DNA of 56,536 nucleotides from an uncultured Chloracidobacterium sp. (GCA_937941715.1 CALDGX010000196.1:1-56536), one strand, 5' to 3'. Shown: positions 16,218 to 25,660, counted from the stretch's first letter. Notes: a model not told the origin generated them from the sequence alone. Numbers and translations are program-made.

Positions 16218-18428
16218 CTAGATGCCGTCAACGATCGCATTGAGCGTCGCCGAGGGACGCATCGCCGCGTACGCCTTTGCCGAATCCGGGTGATAATAAC
16301 CGCCGACGTCTTGCGGCCTGCCCTGTGCGCCGATCAGTTCTTCGTTGATCTTCGCTTCGTTCTCCTGCATCGCAGCGGCAATCGGTGCAAATTCGGCGGC
16401 GAGCTCCGCGTCGGCGGACTGAGCGGCCAGTGCCTCGGCCCAGTACATCGCCAGGTAAAAGTGCGAACCGCGATTATCGATCTGTCCGACCTTGCGGGCG
16501 GGCGACTTATCATTGGCCAGAAACTTGGCGTTGGCCTCGTCAAGGGCATCGGCCAGGACCTGCGCCTTTCGGTTTCCCTGAGTTTGCGCTAAGTGCTCAA
16601 GACTCGCCTGCAGAGCCAAAAACTCACCAAGCGAATCCCAACGCAGATAACCTTCGTGAAGAAATTGCTCGATATGTTTCGGAGCACTGCCGCCGGCACC
16701 GGTCTCAAAAAGCCCGCCGCCATTCATCAGCGGAACGATCGAGAGCATCTTTGCCGACGTTCCAAGTTCGAGGATCGGGAACATATCGGTCAAATAGTCT
16801 CGCAGTACGTTGCCCGAGACCGAGATCGTATCCTTGCCCTCGCGGGCACGCCTGAGCGTCTCGGCCATCGCGTCCTTGACGTCCATAATTCGGATGTCGA
16901 GGCCGGTCAGATCGTGATCTTTGAGGTACGTTTCGACCTTTTTGATGATCTGGGCGTCGTGAGCACGGTCGTGGTCGAGCCAGAATATCGCAGGCGTGTC
17001 AGAGAGTCTGGCACGGTTGACGGCCAGTTTTACCCAGTCACGGATCGGTGCGTCCTTGGTCTGGCAGGCCCTGAAAATGTCGCCGCCGTGAACCTTTTGC
17101 TCGAGCAAACAAACGCCGTTCTCGTCCTCGACCCGGACGGTCCCATCGCCCGAGATCTGGAATGTTTTGTCGTGTGAGCCGTATTCCTCGGCCTTTTGGG
17201 CCATCAGGCCGACATTCGGGACCGAGCCGAAGGTCCGCGGGTCGATCGCCCCGTTTCGCTTCATATCCTGGATTATCGCGTCATAAAATCCGGCGTACGT
17301 CCGGTCCGGAATGATACAGACCGTGTCCTCTTCTTTGCCGTCGGCGTTCCACATCTTGCCGCCGCCGCGAACCAGTGCCGCCATCGACGCGTCAACGATC
17401 ACGTCCGAAGAAACGTGGAAATTTGTGATGCCTTTGTCGGAATTGACCATCGCGATCCGGGGGCCGTTTTCGATCGCTTTGGCGATGTCAGCCTTGATCT
17501 CGGCCTCTTGCGGATGCCCTGTGATCTTTTCATTGAGGGTCGCCAGACCAAAGTTCGGATTGACGTCGAGCGATGCGAAAGTGTCCTTATATTTCTCAAA
17601 GACGTCCTTGAAATAGGTCTCGACGATCGCACCGAAGATGATCGGATCTGAGATCTTCATCATCGTCGCTTTGAGGTGCGCCGAGAGGAGCACATCCTTC
17701 TCTTTCGCCTCGGCCATCGCGACCACGACAAACGACCTCAACGCTGAAAGGTCCATTACCGACGAGTCGATCACTTCGCCCGCTTTTAGCGGAGCGAGAT
17801 CCTTCAGTACCTTGGCCGAGCCGTCGACGCCATAGAAGACGATCTTAAATTGGCCTTCACGCTCGACGGTCGTCGAGTTTTCAGTCCCGAAAAAGTCGCC
17901 CGACGTCATATGTGCGACCGATGTTTTGGAATCGGCGGCCCAAACGCCCATTCGGTGCGGGTTGGCCTTGGCGTAGTTCTTGACCGCCTTTGGGGCGCGC
18001 CGGTCGGAGTTTCCCTCACGCAGGACCGGGTTGACGGCGCTGCCGAGCGCCTTGGCGTATTTTTTGTTAATGGCAACTTCGTCGTCGGTCCTCGGTTCGG
18101 CCGGATAATCGGGCAGCGCATAGCCCTGTGATTGAAGTTCGGCGATCGCCTCTTCCAACTGCGGGACCGATGCCGAAACATTGGGCAGCTTTATGATGTT
18201 GGCATCGGGCTTTGTCGCGAGTTCGCCGAGTGCCGAGAGGGCGTCGGGCGTCTTTTGATCGTCGGTCAGATACTCGGGAAAATTGGCCAGGATGCGTCCC
18301 GAAAGCGAAATGTCGGGCACCTCGATCTCGATATTGGAGGACCGCGTAAATGCTTTAACGATCGGCAGGAATGAATGTGTCGCCAGCATCGGCGCTTCGT
18401 CGGTTAATGTGTAGTAGATTTTTGACAT
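16218..18428 (-). CDS. icd: Monomeric NADP-dependent isocitrate dehydrogenase
   Basis: This 736-residue protein has the length and motifs of the monomeric type II NADP-IDH (as in Azotobacter and Corynebacterium), unrelated in length to the common dimeric enzyme. Clear marks are MSKIYYTLTDEAPMLATHSFLPIVKAF at the start, PHRMGVWAADSKTSVAHM, MVNSDKGITNFHVSSDVIVDASM, PDRTYAGFYDAII and WLDHDRAHDAQII (coenzyme and substrate regions). It oxidises isocitrate to 2-oxoglutarate in the TCA cycle, making NADPH. It is monocistronic, divergent from the P-type ATPase gene across 250 bases. Confidence 0.96.
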   Translation of the reverse strand: MSKIYYTLTDEAPMLATHSFLPIVKAFTRSSNIEIEVPDISLSGRILANFPEYLTDDQKTPDALSALGELATKPDANIIKLPNVSASVPQLEEAIAELQSQGYALPDYPAEPRTDDEVAINKKYAKALGSAVNPVLREGNSDRRAPKAVKNYAKANPHRMGVWAADSKTSVAHMTSGDFFGTENSTTVEREGQFKIVFYGVDGSAKVLKDLAPLKAGEVIDSSVMDLSALRSFVVVAMAEAKEKDVLLSAHLKATMMKISDPIIFGAIVETYFKDVFEKYKDTFASLDVNPNFGLATLNEKITGHPQEAEIKADIAKAIENGPRIAMVNSDKGITNFHVSSDVIVDASMAALVRGGGKMWNADGKEEDTVCIIPDRTYAGFYDAIIQDMKRNGAIDPRTFGSVPNVGLMAQKAEEYGSHDKTFQISGDGTVRVEDENGVCLLEQKVHGGDIFRACQTKDAPIRDWVKLAVNRARLSDTPAIFWLDHDRAHDAQIIKKVETYLKDHDLTGLDIRIMDVKDAMAETLRRAREGKDTISVSGNVLRDYLTDMFPILELGTSAKMLSIVPLMNGGGLFETGAGGSAPKHIEQFLHEGYLRWDSLGEFLALQASLEHLAQTQGNRKAQVLADALDEANAKFLANDKSPARKVGQIDNRGSHFYLAMYWAEALAAQSADAELAAEFAPIAAAMQENEAKINEELIGAQGRPQDVGGYYHPDSAKAYAAMRPSATLNAIVDGI

Positions 18429-18680
18429 TTTGATGTTCGTACCGATCTCACGCCGGTAACTCTATTAAACTAGTTTTGATCGGCAAATAACAGTCTCCGT
18501 CCGATGCTCGCGGTCAAACAATGATAATCATTAAAACAAGCCGTCGTTGTCAAACAGGCTGCGGGCTGCGGGACAGCCTCAGAGGCCGAAAAATGGATTG
18601 TGACGTTCCGCACAGCTATTTAGCATAAATACGCGATACACTGGTATTTCACATTTCTTCCGTTTGAGGACATTTGAGCG
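18429..18680. other. Divergent intergenic region between icd and the cation ATPase
   Basis: About 250 bases with no gene. They hold a Fur-box-like palindrome (18517-18535) and, near the ATPase start, a GAGGAC ribosome binding sequence. I see no manganese (yybP-ykoY) riboswitch signature. Confidence 0.5.
18517..18535. promoter_or_regulatory. Fur-box-like palindrome
   Basis: AACAATGATAATCATTAAA contains the perfect 13-base palindrome AATGAT-A-ATCATT and agrees with the classical E. coli Fur box (GATAATGATAATCATTATC) at 15 of 19 positions. It lies about 90 bases upstream of icd and 145 upstream of the cation ATPase. It could control either gene by metal status. Chance occurrence is not excluded. 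Confidence 0.4.
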
Positions 18681-21254
18681 GTGTGTGAACCTAAAGCATG
18701 TAGCAAGCCCCTTGCTGACGTCCTGTCGGAACTTACCACTACGCCCCGCGGCCTCACGGCGGCCGAAGCCGCCGAAAGACGATCGAAGTTTGGCCCGAAC
18801 GAACTGGCCGAAAATCCGCCGACCCCGCCGTGGGTGCTCTTTCTGGGCCAATTTCGTGACCTGATGATCGTGATATTGGCGGCCGCGGCGATAATCTCGG
18901 GCGTGATGGGTGACCTGACCGACACGGCGATCATCCTCGTCATCGTCGTGCTGAACGCCGCCATCGGCTTCGCTCAGGAGTATCGTGCCGAAAAGGCACT
19001 CAGCGCCCTCAAGAAAATGACCGTCACCAAGGCCATCGTGATCAGGGACGGGCGGCATCAGGTCATAGCGGCCGCCGAACTCGTGCCCGGCGACGTAGTG
19101 ACCCTCGAGGCCGGAAACGTCGTCCCCGCCGACATCAGGCTGTTTGAAACGACGTCGTTTCGAGTCGACGAATCGGCGCTGACCGGTGAATCGGTGCCGG
19201 TCGATAAGGATGACCGTGCGATCGTCGATGCGGACGCGCCGTTGGGCGACCAGATCAATATGGCGTTCAAGGCGACGCTGGCCACACACGGCAGATCGTT
19301 GGGCGTCGTTACGGCGACCGGCATGGCGACCGAGATCGGCCGGATCGCGGGACTGCTGCAGGAAGATGAAGCCGCAACACCGCTGCAGCAGCGAATGGCC
19401 CGCTTTGGCAAAAACCTCTCGTACATCATCCTCATAATATGCGGCGTACTGTTCCTGACCGGGCTGCTCCGCGGCGAAGAGCCGTTTCAGATCCTGCTCG
19501 TTTCGGTCAGCCTCGCCGTCGCCGCGATCCCCGAGGCACTGCCGGCATTGATAACTATCGCACTGTCCCGCGGAGCGGCGCGCCTAGCCGTTCAGCATGC
19601 TCTGATCCGCAGGCTGCCGGCTGTCGAGACACTCGGGTCGGTCACCTACATCTGCAGCGACAAAACCGGCACATTGACGCAGAACCGGATGCGTGCGGCC
19701 CAAATATGCGAGCACAACCCGGCCGAAACGGACGGCGTGTCGATGTTCTGGACGGGTGTCGCACTGAACCACAACGTCAAATTTAACGAAGTCGATGAAC
19801 CCTTCGGCGAGCCGACCGAGATCGCACTGGTCGAACGTGCGGTCAAGGAGATATCGTTCGGCCGCTTCGTTGAGTTGTCCGATCAGTACGCCCGGATCAA
19901 CGAGTTGCCGTTTGACGCGGGGCGAAAATGCATGACCACGATCCACAGTTGTCCCGACGGCTTTCTGATTGTGACAAAGGGAGCAAGCGAGGCGATCGCC
20001 GAGATGCTGAACGAGGACGAGGAGGCGGACCTGACCCGGCGTATATCGGAAAGTTGGTCCGAAAGCGGTATGCGGGTGCTCGCGTACGCGTTCAAAAAGG
20101 TTTCCGCACTTCCCCGACCGGCGGCTTTTGAGAGCGTCGAGTCGGGACTCGAACTGCTCGGCCTTGTCGGATTGATCGATCCGGCAAGGATCGAGGTTCG
20201 GGCCGCGATCGACGAATGCCGCACGGCCGGCATCACCCCGGTCATGATCACCGGCGACCACCCGCTGACTGCCAAGGCCATTGCCCGCGAGATCGGGATT
20301 CTGGATAAACACGGGCTGGTCTTGACCGGATCGGACCTCAAACAACTCAGCGACGAGGCTTTTTACGCACAGGTCGAGCGAACGCAGGTCTATGCGAGAG
20401 TGTCGCCCGACCAGAAATTGCGCATTGTCCGGGCTCTCCAGCAGAAAGGCCATTTTGCCGCGATGACCGGCGACGGCGTAAACGACGCGCCTTCGCTGCG
20501 GGCGGCAAATATCGGCATCGCCATGGGCATCAATGGGACCGACGTCAGCAAAGAGGCCGCCGACTTGATCCTGCTCGATGACAATTTTGCGACCATCGTC
20601 GCCGCCGTCAGGGAAGGCCGCCGAATATTCGACAATATCCGCAAGTTCGTTAAGTACATAATGACCTGCAACAGTGCCGAGATATTGACGATCGCACTGC
20701 CGCCGCTGTTCGGCCTGCCGATACCGCTGCTGCCGATCCACATTTTATGGATAAATCTGGTGACCGACGGGCTGCCCGCCCTTGCGATCGCCAGCGAAAG
20801 GGCCGAGGCCGACGTGATGAAGCGGCCGCCGCGGCCCGTCAACGACAGCCTGTTTTCGGACGGCGTCGGGTACCACATCATTTGGGTCGGCATACTGATG
20901 GCGGCCGTCACGATCGGAACACAGGCGGCCGCGATCGGCCTCGGCTCGCCCAACTGGCAGACGATGGTCTTTACGGTGCTCTCAGTTTCGCAGCTTGGGC
21001 ACGTTTTGGCGGTGCGAAGCGAAAAGACGTTTCTCTACCGGCAGGGGATTTTCAGCAATCTGCCGCTGATATCGGCGGTCGCCGCGACGATCGGTCTGCA
21101 GCTTGCGGTGATCTATCTGCCGATAATGAACGACCTCTTTAAGACCAGCCCGCTGTCGGCGGCCGAACTTGGCGTCGCTCTGGCGCTGTCGGCGATCGTC
21201 TTTCACGCCGTCGAACTCGAAAAGTGGATCAAGGCAAGGTACTTTCGCAAATGA
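18681..21254 (+). CDS. P2-type cation-transporting ATPase (calcium/manganese type)
   Basis: This 857-residue membrane pump exports a divalent cation by ATP hydrolysis. Order of domains: N-terminal cation ATPase domain with FGPNEL, helices M1-M2, actuator domain with TGES, M3-M4 with AAIPEALPAL, then the phosphorylation site CSDKTGTLTQNR (Asp327). These are followed by the nucleotide domain, the hinge MTGDGVNDAPSLRAANIGIAMG, and six C-terminal helices. M6 has NLVTDGLPALAIA, the N/D pair of P2A calcium pumps such as PacL, but the ion could also be Mn2+. Start is GTG at 18681 with GAGGAC upstream; the codons before it are not conserved. A Fur-like palindrome lies upstream. Confidence 0.94.
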   Translation: MCEPKACSKPLADVLSELTTTPRGLTAAEAAERRSKFGPNELAENPPTPPWVLFLGQFRDLMIVILAAAAIISGVMGDLTDTAIILVIVVLNAAIGFAQEYRAEKALSALKKMTVTKAIVIRDGRHQVIAAAELVPGDVVTLEAGNVVPADIRLFETTSFRVDESALTGESVPVDKDDRAIVDADAPLGDQINMAFKATLATHGRSLGVVTATGMATEIGRIAGLLQEDEAATPLQQRMARFGKNLSYIILIICGVLFLTGLLRGEEPFQILLVSVSLAVAAIPEALPALITIALSRGAARLAVQHALIRRLPAVETLGSVTYICSDKTGTLTQNRMRAAQICEHNPAETDGVSMFWTGVALNHNVKFNEVDEPFGEPTEIALVERAVKEISFGRFVELSDQYARINELPFDAGRKCMTTIHSCPDGFLIVTKGASEAIAEMLNEDEEADLTRRISESWSESGMRVLAYAFKKVSALPRPAAFESVESGLELLGLVGLIDPARIEVRAAIDECRTAGITPVMITGDHPLTAKAIAREIGILDKHGLVLTGSDLKQLSDEAFYAQVERTQVYARVSPDQKLRIVRALQQKGHFAAMTGDGVNDAPSLRAANIGIAMGINGTDVSKEAADLILLDDNFATIVAAVREGRRIFDNIRKFVKYIMTCNSAEILTIALPPLFGLPIPLLPIHILWINLVTDGLPALAIASERAEADVMKRPPRPVNDSLFSDGVGYHIIWVGILMAAVTIGTQAAAIGLGSPNWQTMVFTVLSVSQLGHVLAVRSEKTFLYRQGIFSNLPLISAVAATIGLQLAVIYLPIMNDLFKTSPLSAAELGVALALSAIVFHAVELEKWIKARYFRK

Positions 21255-21323
21255 CGCGCCCCGTGCGGCGCCCGGCGGTCCGGCATTTCTTTTTAATAAC
21301 AAACTCTGATAAAACTTAGCGAT

Positions 21324-22868
21324 ATGAAAAAGCTCGTACTCGTGTTGGCCGCCGCTTTGGTATTTGCCTCCGCGGCCGTTCAGGCCCAGCAGCGGGATCT
21401 GACGATCCTGTATTCAAATGATCTGCATGCCCATCTCGAACCGCACAAGGTGCCGTGGGTCAGCGAAACGAGGCTGGTCGGCGGCTTTGCCAACATCGCT
21501 ACGCTCGTCAAACGTGAAAAGGCCGCCAACCCGTACACGGTCTATTTTGACGCGGGCGACTATTTCACCGGCCCGTACATAAGTTCGCTAACCAAGGGCG
21601 AGGCGATCATCGACGCGATGAACTATCTCGGGCTCGACGCCGCCTGCGTCGGCAATCACGAGTTTGATCACGGGTGGCAAAATGCGAGAGAGCAATTCAA
21701 AAAGGCGAAGTTCCCGATCCTGAACGGCAATATTTTCGAAAAAGGTACCGATAAACTCCACTGGAATAACCCGTACATCATCAAGAAGGTAAACGGCGTG
21801 CGCATCGGTGTGATCGGAATGCACGGAAAATTTGCGTTCTATGACACGACTTCGGATGAAATGATCCAGGGCGTCGACGCCCGTGACGAAGAGGTTTATA
21901 TTCGCCGCTACATCACCGAGCTAAAGGATAAAGCTGACATCATCGTGCTCCTGATCCACGAGGGCATTCCGGGCCGGCAATCGACCACCGGAGCAAAGGA
22001 TGTGGCCAGAAACCTGCAGCGTGATATCGAACTTGCCAAGAACGTACCCGGCATCGACATCATCGTCACCGGCCACGCGCATCAGGGTACGCCCCAGCCG
22101 CTCGTTTCGAACGGGACGATCATCGTCTCGACCGACGCCTACACCATCGAACTGGGCAAACTCGAGATCACCTATGACAAGAAGGCCGACAAGGTCACGT
22201 CGTTCAAGAACACGCTGAACTATCTCTACGACGACGAGGTTCCGGACGACGAACAGATGCTGAAGGTGATCGGCAAGTGGAAAGACAAGCTGAAACAGAT
22301 CACCGACGAAGTGGTAACGACCTCGCCGGCGGCTCTGACACGCTCCTACGGCGAGGAATCGAATATGGGCGATATGGTCGCCGATGCGATGCTCAACGCT
22401 CATCCGGAATACGACTTTGCGGTCACCAACAGCGGCGGCCTGCGGCAGGATATCGACGCGGGCGTAGTGCGGGTCGGCGATCTGATCTCGGCATTCCCGT
22501 TCCCGAACACCATCGTTCAACTGCAAATGAAGGGCGCCGATATGCGGGCGATATTCGAACACGGTGCCGGCCTGACGAACGGCATCCTGCAGGTCTCGAA
22601 GGGCGTTGAGGTCGTCTACGACGAGAGCAAACCCGTCGGCAGCCGCATAGTCAAGTGCAATATCAATGGCGTGCCGCTCGACGACGGCAAAACGTACAAG
22701 GTCCTGACCTCAAACTTTTTGGCGGACGGCGGCGACGGGTTTCTGGTATTCAAAAAGACACTGTCGTATAAGAACACCGGCGTGGAGATGCTCGATTCGA
22801 TGGTCAAATACCTCAAGAAATTCAAGACATTCGACCAGAAGATCGAGGGACGCGTCCGCAAGCTATGA
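21324..22868 (+). CDS. Secreted 5'-nucleotidase / UshA-family metallophosphatase
   Basis: This 514-residue protein has a signal peptide (1-21, ending VQAQQ). An N-terminal calcineurin-like domain follows, with the metal motifs SNDLHAHLEP, DAGDYFTG, GNHEFDHG, and GHAHQGT. A C-terminal 5'-nucleotidase substrate-binding domain has NSGGLRQDIDAG and LTSNFLADGGDGF. Such enzymes hydrolyse extracellular or periplasmic nucleotides, or related esters, to supply nucleosides and phosphate. Length is normal for the UshA/YfkN family. It lies 70 bases after the ATPase gene and is followed by a terminator, so it may be transcribed alone. Substrate not known. Confidence 0.93.
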   Translation: MKKLVLVLAAALVFASAAVQAQQRDLTILYSNDLHAHLEPHKVPWVSETRLVGGFANIATLVKREKAANPYTVYFDAGDYFTGPYISSLTKGEAIIDAMNYLGLDAACVGNHEFDHGWQNAREQFKKAKFPILNGNIFEKGTDKLHWNNPYIIKKVNGVRIGVIGMHGKFAFYDTTSDEMIQGVDARDEEVYIRRYITELKDKADIIVLLIHEGIPGRQSTTGAKDVARNLQRDIELAKNVPGIDIIVTGHAHQGTPQPLVSNGTIIVSTDAYTIELGKLEITYDKKADKVTSFKNTLNYLYDDEVPDDEQMLKVIGKWKDKLKQITDEVVTTSPAALTRSYGEESNMGDMVADAMLNAHPEYDFAVTNSGGLRQDIDAGVVRVGDLISAFPFPNTIVQLQMKGADMRAIFEHGAGLTNGILQVSKGVEVVYDESKPVGSRIVKCNINGVPLDDGKTYKVLTSNFLADGGDGFLVFKKTLSYKNTGVEMLDSMVKYLKKFKTFDQKIEGRVRKL

Positions 22869-22895
22869 CCGGCGGCACGGATCCGAAACGGCGGC

Positions 22896-22922
22896 GGGCG
22901 GGGTCGGGACTTCGCCCTTTTT
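22896..22922 (+). terminator. Intrinsic terminator after the 5'-nucleotidase
   Basis: GGGCG (22896-22900) pairs with CGCCC (22913-22917) around a 12-base loop and is followed by TTTTT (22918-22922). It separates the nucleotidase gene from purE. Confidence 0.55.
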
Positions 22923-22948
22923 CATTTATTTGTTAAATTCAGGACGTA

Positions 22949-23446
22949 ATGGCAAATACAAAACCCCAACCGCTGGTGTCGATAATAATGGGCAGTAAGA
23001 GCGATTGGCCGACAATGGAGGCCGCTTCGCGCACCCTGGACGAGTTTGGCGTCGAGCACGAGAGCAAGATCGTATCGGCCCACCGCACGCCGGACCTGCT
23101 GTTCGAGTTTGCCAAATCGGCCGAATCACGCGGTATCGAGGTCGTCATCGCCGGAGCCGGCGGCGCCGCCCATCTGCCGGGAATGTGCGCGTCGCAGACC
23201 GTTCTGCCGGTGCTCGGCGTGCCGGTCGAAAGCAAGGCGCTGAAGGGTATGGATTCGCTGCTCTCGATCGCCCAGATGCCGGCCGGCGTGCCCGTCGGGA
23301 CGCTTGCGATCGGCCCGGCAGGTGCCAAAAACGCCGCACTTCTGGCGATAGCGATCCTTGCTAATTCGCGGCCCGACCTTCGAAAAAAGCTGCACGAATT
23401 TCGCACCGCTCAGACCGACGCCGTCCTGAGCGACACTATCGGCTGA
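22949..23446 (+). CDS. purE: N5-carboxyaminoimidazole ribonucleotide mutase
   Basis: This 165-residue enzyme moves the carboxyl group of N5-CAIR to give CAIR in de novo purine synthesis, acting after PurK. The sequence shows IIMGSKSDWPTMEAA, the active-site VSAHRTPD, AGAGGAAHLPGMCAS, LGVPVESKALKGMDSLLSI and QMPAGVPVGTLAIG. This is the bacterial class I PurE pattern; the SKALxGxDSLLSIVQMP-like segment points to N5-CAIR mutase rather than the AIR carboxylase form. It agrees with purK 600 bases downstream. AGGAC precedes the ATG. Between the two purine genes lies an unrelated zinc-ribbon gene. Confidence 0.96.
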   Translation: MANTKPQPLVSIIMGSKSDWPTMEAASRTLDEFGVEHESKIVSAHRTPDLLFEFAKSAESRGIEVVIAGAGGAAHLPGMCASQTVLPVLGVPVESKALKGMDSLLSIAQMPAGVPVGTLAIGPAGAKNAALLAIAILANSRPDLRKKLHEFRTAQTDAVLSDTIG

Positions 23447-23476
23447 ACCACGCCCGATCCGCACTGTTAAAACTTG

Positions 23477-23506
23477 TTGACACTTTAGCCGAAAATAGAC
23501 TTAAAT
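23477..23506 (+). promoter_or_regulatory. Promoter with overlapping inverted repeat, upstream of the zinc-ribbon gene
   Basis: A perfect -35 TTGACA (23477-23482) is followed after 18 bases by TTAAAT (23501-23506). The -10 sits inside an inverted repeat AAATAGA (23493-23499) / TCTATTT (23506-23512), which could be an operator. The start codon of the next gene is 50 bases downstream. Confidence 0.45.
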
Positions 23507-23555
23507 CTATTTAGGAGGGCCCTTCTCCCCATTCTTCAGTACGGGCAGTAAATAG

Positions 23556-23972
23556 ATGAAGAGTGTTCAGTGCGGTCAATGCGGCCTGACCAATTTCAGG
23601 TCCGAAACAGTTTGCAAAAGGTGCGGCTTTGCGTTCAGCGAGTATTACTCGCCGGCGCCGAAGCGGGTAGGCCCGCGCCAAGCGGCCCGCCAGTCGTCAT
23701 GGCTCTACACGATGCTGTTCATCGCGGTGATCGGCGGAGCGGCCTACTACCTTTATACGGGCTTTTTGAGATCGTTCGACGAGGTCAATCAGATGGACCC
23801 GGCGCACCAGGCGGGCGTCCGGCCCAAGCCGCAGGCGACGCTAAGTACGCGCAGCGAGGCGGACCAAAAGCGTATGCAGTCGGTAAAGACGGCGATCCAT
23901 AACAGCCAGGGCCTGGCCGAATCGGAGCGCCGAATGGCGGAAACGCAGAAGCTGATGCAACCGGCCCGATAA
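23556..23972 (+). CDS. Zinc-ribbon, single-pass membrane protein
   Basis: This 138-residue protein starts with a four-cysteine zinc ribbon: C6-x2-C9 and C20-x2-C23 (CGQCG ... CKRCG). A basic linker follows, then one membrane helix (about 49-66, LYTMLFIAVIGGAAYYLY) and a charged, helix-rich tail. I know no function for it. Zinc ribbon plus one helix is common in small regulators or assembly factors of bacterial membranes. It sits between purE and purK with its own promoter, so it may not belong to purine synthesis. It drives neither gene's start directly: purK follows 76 bases later with its own GTG. Confidence 0.7.
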   Translation: MKSVQCGQCGLTNFRSETVCKRCGFAFSEYYSPAPKRVGPRQAARQSSWLYTMLFIAVIGGAAYYLYTGFLRSFDEVNQMDPAHQAGVRPKPQATLSTRSEADQKRMQSVKTAIHNSQGLAESERRMAETQKLMQPAR

Positions 23973-24047
23973 ATCAGATCGCGAATTCAAATCGGAAAGA
24001 AAGTAGGTTAATCTAGCGGTTCAGCATCGTTAACAAATGAGGAACTC

Positions 24048-25190
24048 GTGACAAGACCAACTCTTCCAAATTCAACGATCGGCGTATTTGGCAGCGGGCA
24101 GCTCGGGCGGATGTTCGCCATCGAGGCGCGCAAACTCGGTTATCGCGTCCACACCTATTCGCCGGACAGCGACACACCGACCGGGCAGGTCGCGGATATC
24201 GAAACGCAGGGCTCGTACGACGACCTTTACGAGGTCCGCGTTTTTGCCCAGAGCGTCGATGTCGTCACTTTTGAATTCGAGAATGTGCCGTCAGCCGCGG
24301 TCGAGGCGGCGTCCGAATTTGTTGACGTTTTTCCGAGCGGCGACATCCTGCATATCACGCAAAACCGCCTGCGGGAAAAGACATTTTTGGCGGCCAACGG
24401 TTTTCCGGTGACGCCGTTTCGCCACGTGCAGAAGATCGACGATCTGCACGAGGCGGCCGAGCAATTGGGCACGCCCTGCGTCCTGAAAACGGCCGGCTTC
24501 GGATATGACGGCAAGGGCCAGAGCAAGATCCGTTCGGCCGAGGACATTGCCCCGGCGTTTGAACTGCTCGGCGGCCGCGAGGCGGTACTCGAGGCTTTTG
24601 TTGATTTTGAAAAGGAAGTTTCGGTCGTCTGTGCCCGTGATCAACGTGGGAAGTTTGCTCATTTCGGCGTCATTGAGAATGAGCATGCCAACCACATCCT
24701 CGACGTGTCGTTCGCGCCGGCGGTCGTCGATCCGGCGACGTTCAGCGAAGCGGTCGAGATCACCCGAAGCATTGCCGAGACGCTCGGTTATGTCGGCACA
24801 TTGTGCGTCGAGTTCTTTCTGACACGCGGCGGCAAACTGCTGGTCAATGAGCTTGCTCCGCGGCCGCACAATTCCGGACACCTGACGTTTGACGCCTGCG
24901 TCACGTCGCAGTTCGAGCAGCAACTGAGGGCGGTTTGCGGGCTGCCGCTCGGCTCGACCGAATTCTACCGTCCTGCGGCAATGGCAAACCTGCTCGGCGA
25001 TGTATGGAAAAGCGGCGAACCGAACTGGGCGGCGGCACTGGCCGACCCGGCCGTCAAACTCCACCTTTACGGAAAGGCCGAACCGCGGCAAGGACGTAAG
25101 ATGGGTCACATCACGGCGGTTTCGGGAGATGCGGCGTCGGCTGTGCGTTCCGTCCGAAACGCCCGCGAAGCCCTAAAATCTGCGGGCTAA
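24048..25190 (+). CDS. purK: N5-carboxyaminoimidazole ribonucleotide synthase
   Basis: This 380-residue ATP-grasp enzyme makes N5-CAIR from AIR, ATP and bicarbonate, the substrate of PurE. It has the N-terminal IGVFGSGQLGRMFAIEARKLGYRVHTYSPD. The ATP-grasp core follows with VLKTAGFGYDGKGQSKI and EAFVDFEKEVSVVCARD, then VEFFLTRGGKLLVNELAPRPHNSGHLTFDACVTSQFEQQLRAVCGLPLG (metal and substrate sites). Start is GTG at 24048 with GAGGA just upstream; the ATG at 24037 is out of frame and runs into a stop. Its 3' end overlaps crcB on the other strand by 18 bases. Confidence 0.96.
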   Translation: MTRPTLPNSTIGVFGSGQLGRMFAIEARKLGYRVHTYSPDSDTPTGQVADIETQGSYDDLYEVRVFAQSVDVVTFEFENVPSAAVEAASEFVDVFPSGDILHITQNRLREKTFLAANGFPVTPFRHVQKIDDLHEAAEQLGTPCVLKTAGFGYDGKGQSKIRSAEDIAPAFELLGGREAVLEAFVDFEKEVSVVCARDQRGKFAHFGVIENEHANHILDVSFAPAVVDPATFSEAVEITRSIAETLGYVGTLCVEFFLTRGGKLLVNELAPRPHNSGHLTFDACVTSQFEQQLRAVCGLPLGSTEFYRPAAMANLLGDVWKSGEPNWAAALADPAVKLHLYGKAEPRQGRKMGHITAVSGDAASAVRSVRNAREALKSAG

Positions 25191-25556
25191 CGACACACCA
25201 CCGACCACGCCGATAAAACCGACAAAAACGCTGAGGAGCAGGTAAGCGACGGCGGTGATGAATTCGCGTTCGCGAACGAGCCCGAAAACTTCCATTTCGA
25301 AGGTCGAAAACGTAGTGAACGCGCCGAGAAATCCGACGATGACGGCCATTCGCAGATTGTCGCTGACGTCGATCTTGTCTGTCAGCAGGATCAACAAAAA
25401 GCCGATCAGAAATGAACCCGAGATATTTATGATAAAGGTCGGGAAAGGGAATTTGGCAAAGAGGTTTGCCGCGGGCGAGATATTGATCAGGTAACGTGCG
25501 ACGGCGCCGGCGGCACCGCCGATCGCGACGGCAAAGATCTTGGTCAAAAACTCCAT
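25173..25556 (-). CDS. crcB: Fluoride channel CrcB (Fluc)
   Basis: This 127-residue, four-helix membrane protein belongs to the Fluc/CrcB family, dual-topology dimers that let fluoride leave the cell. Clear motifs are GGAAGAVARYLI near the start, PTFIINISGSFLIGFL (the conserved N in helix 2) and GFLGAFTTFSTFEMEV (TTFSTF, the pore Phe and Thr track). It converges with purK. I looked for a fluoride riboswitch before 25556 and saw none. A single copy in the window suggests a homodimer. Confidence 0.95.
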   Translation of the reverse strand: MEFLTKIFAVAIGGAAGAVARYLINISPAANLFAKFPFPTFIINISGSFLIGFLLILLTDKIDVSDNLRMAVIVGFLGAFTTFSTFEMEVFGLVREREFITAVAYLLLSVFVGFIGVVGGVSLARRF

Positions 25557-25660
25557 CCCGTTAACGTCGCCGCTGCGGCGGCATATCGGCGAGTATACAT
25601 TATTTTCCGGCCGGGCTGATCATTTGCCCAGCCGTTATTGAGAAAGTAAACTCAAGCTTT

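Noticed and set aside
18579..19289. A 236-residue minus-strand open frame opposite the cation ATPase
   Set aside because: It is a by-product of the GC-rich ATPase coding sequence on the other strand; its product has no domain pattern.
25557..25660. Fluoride riboswitch upstream of crcB
   Set aside because: I could not find the conserved GGNGAUGG and pseudoknot pattern in the short leader.
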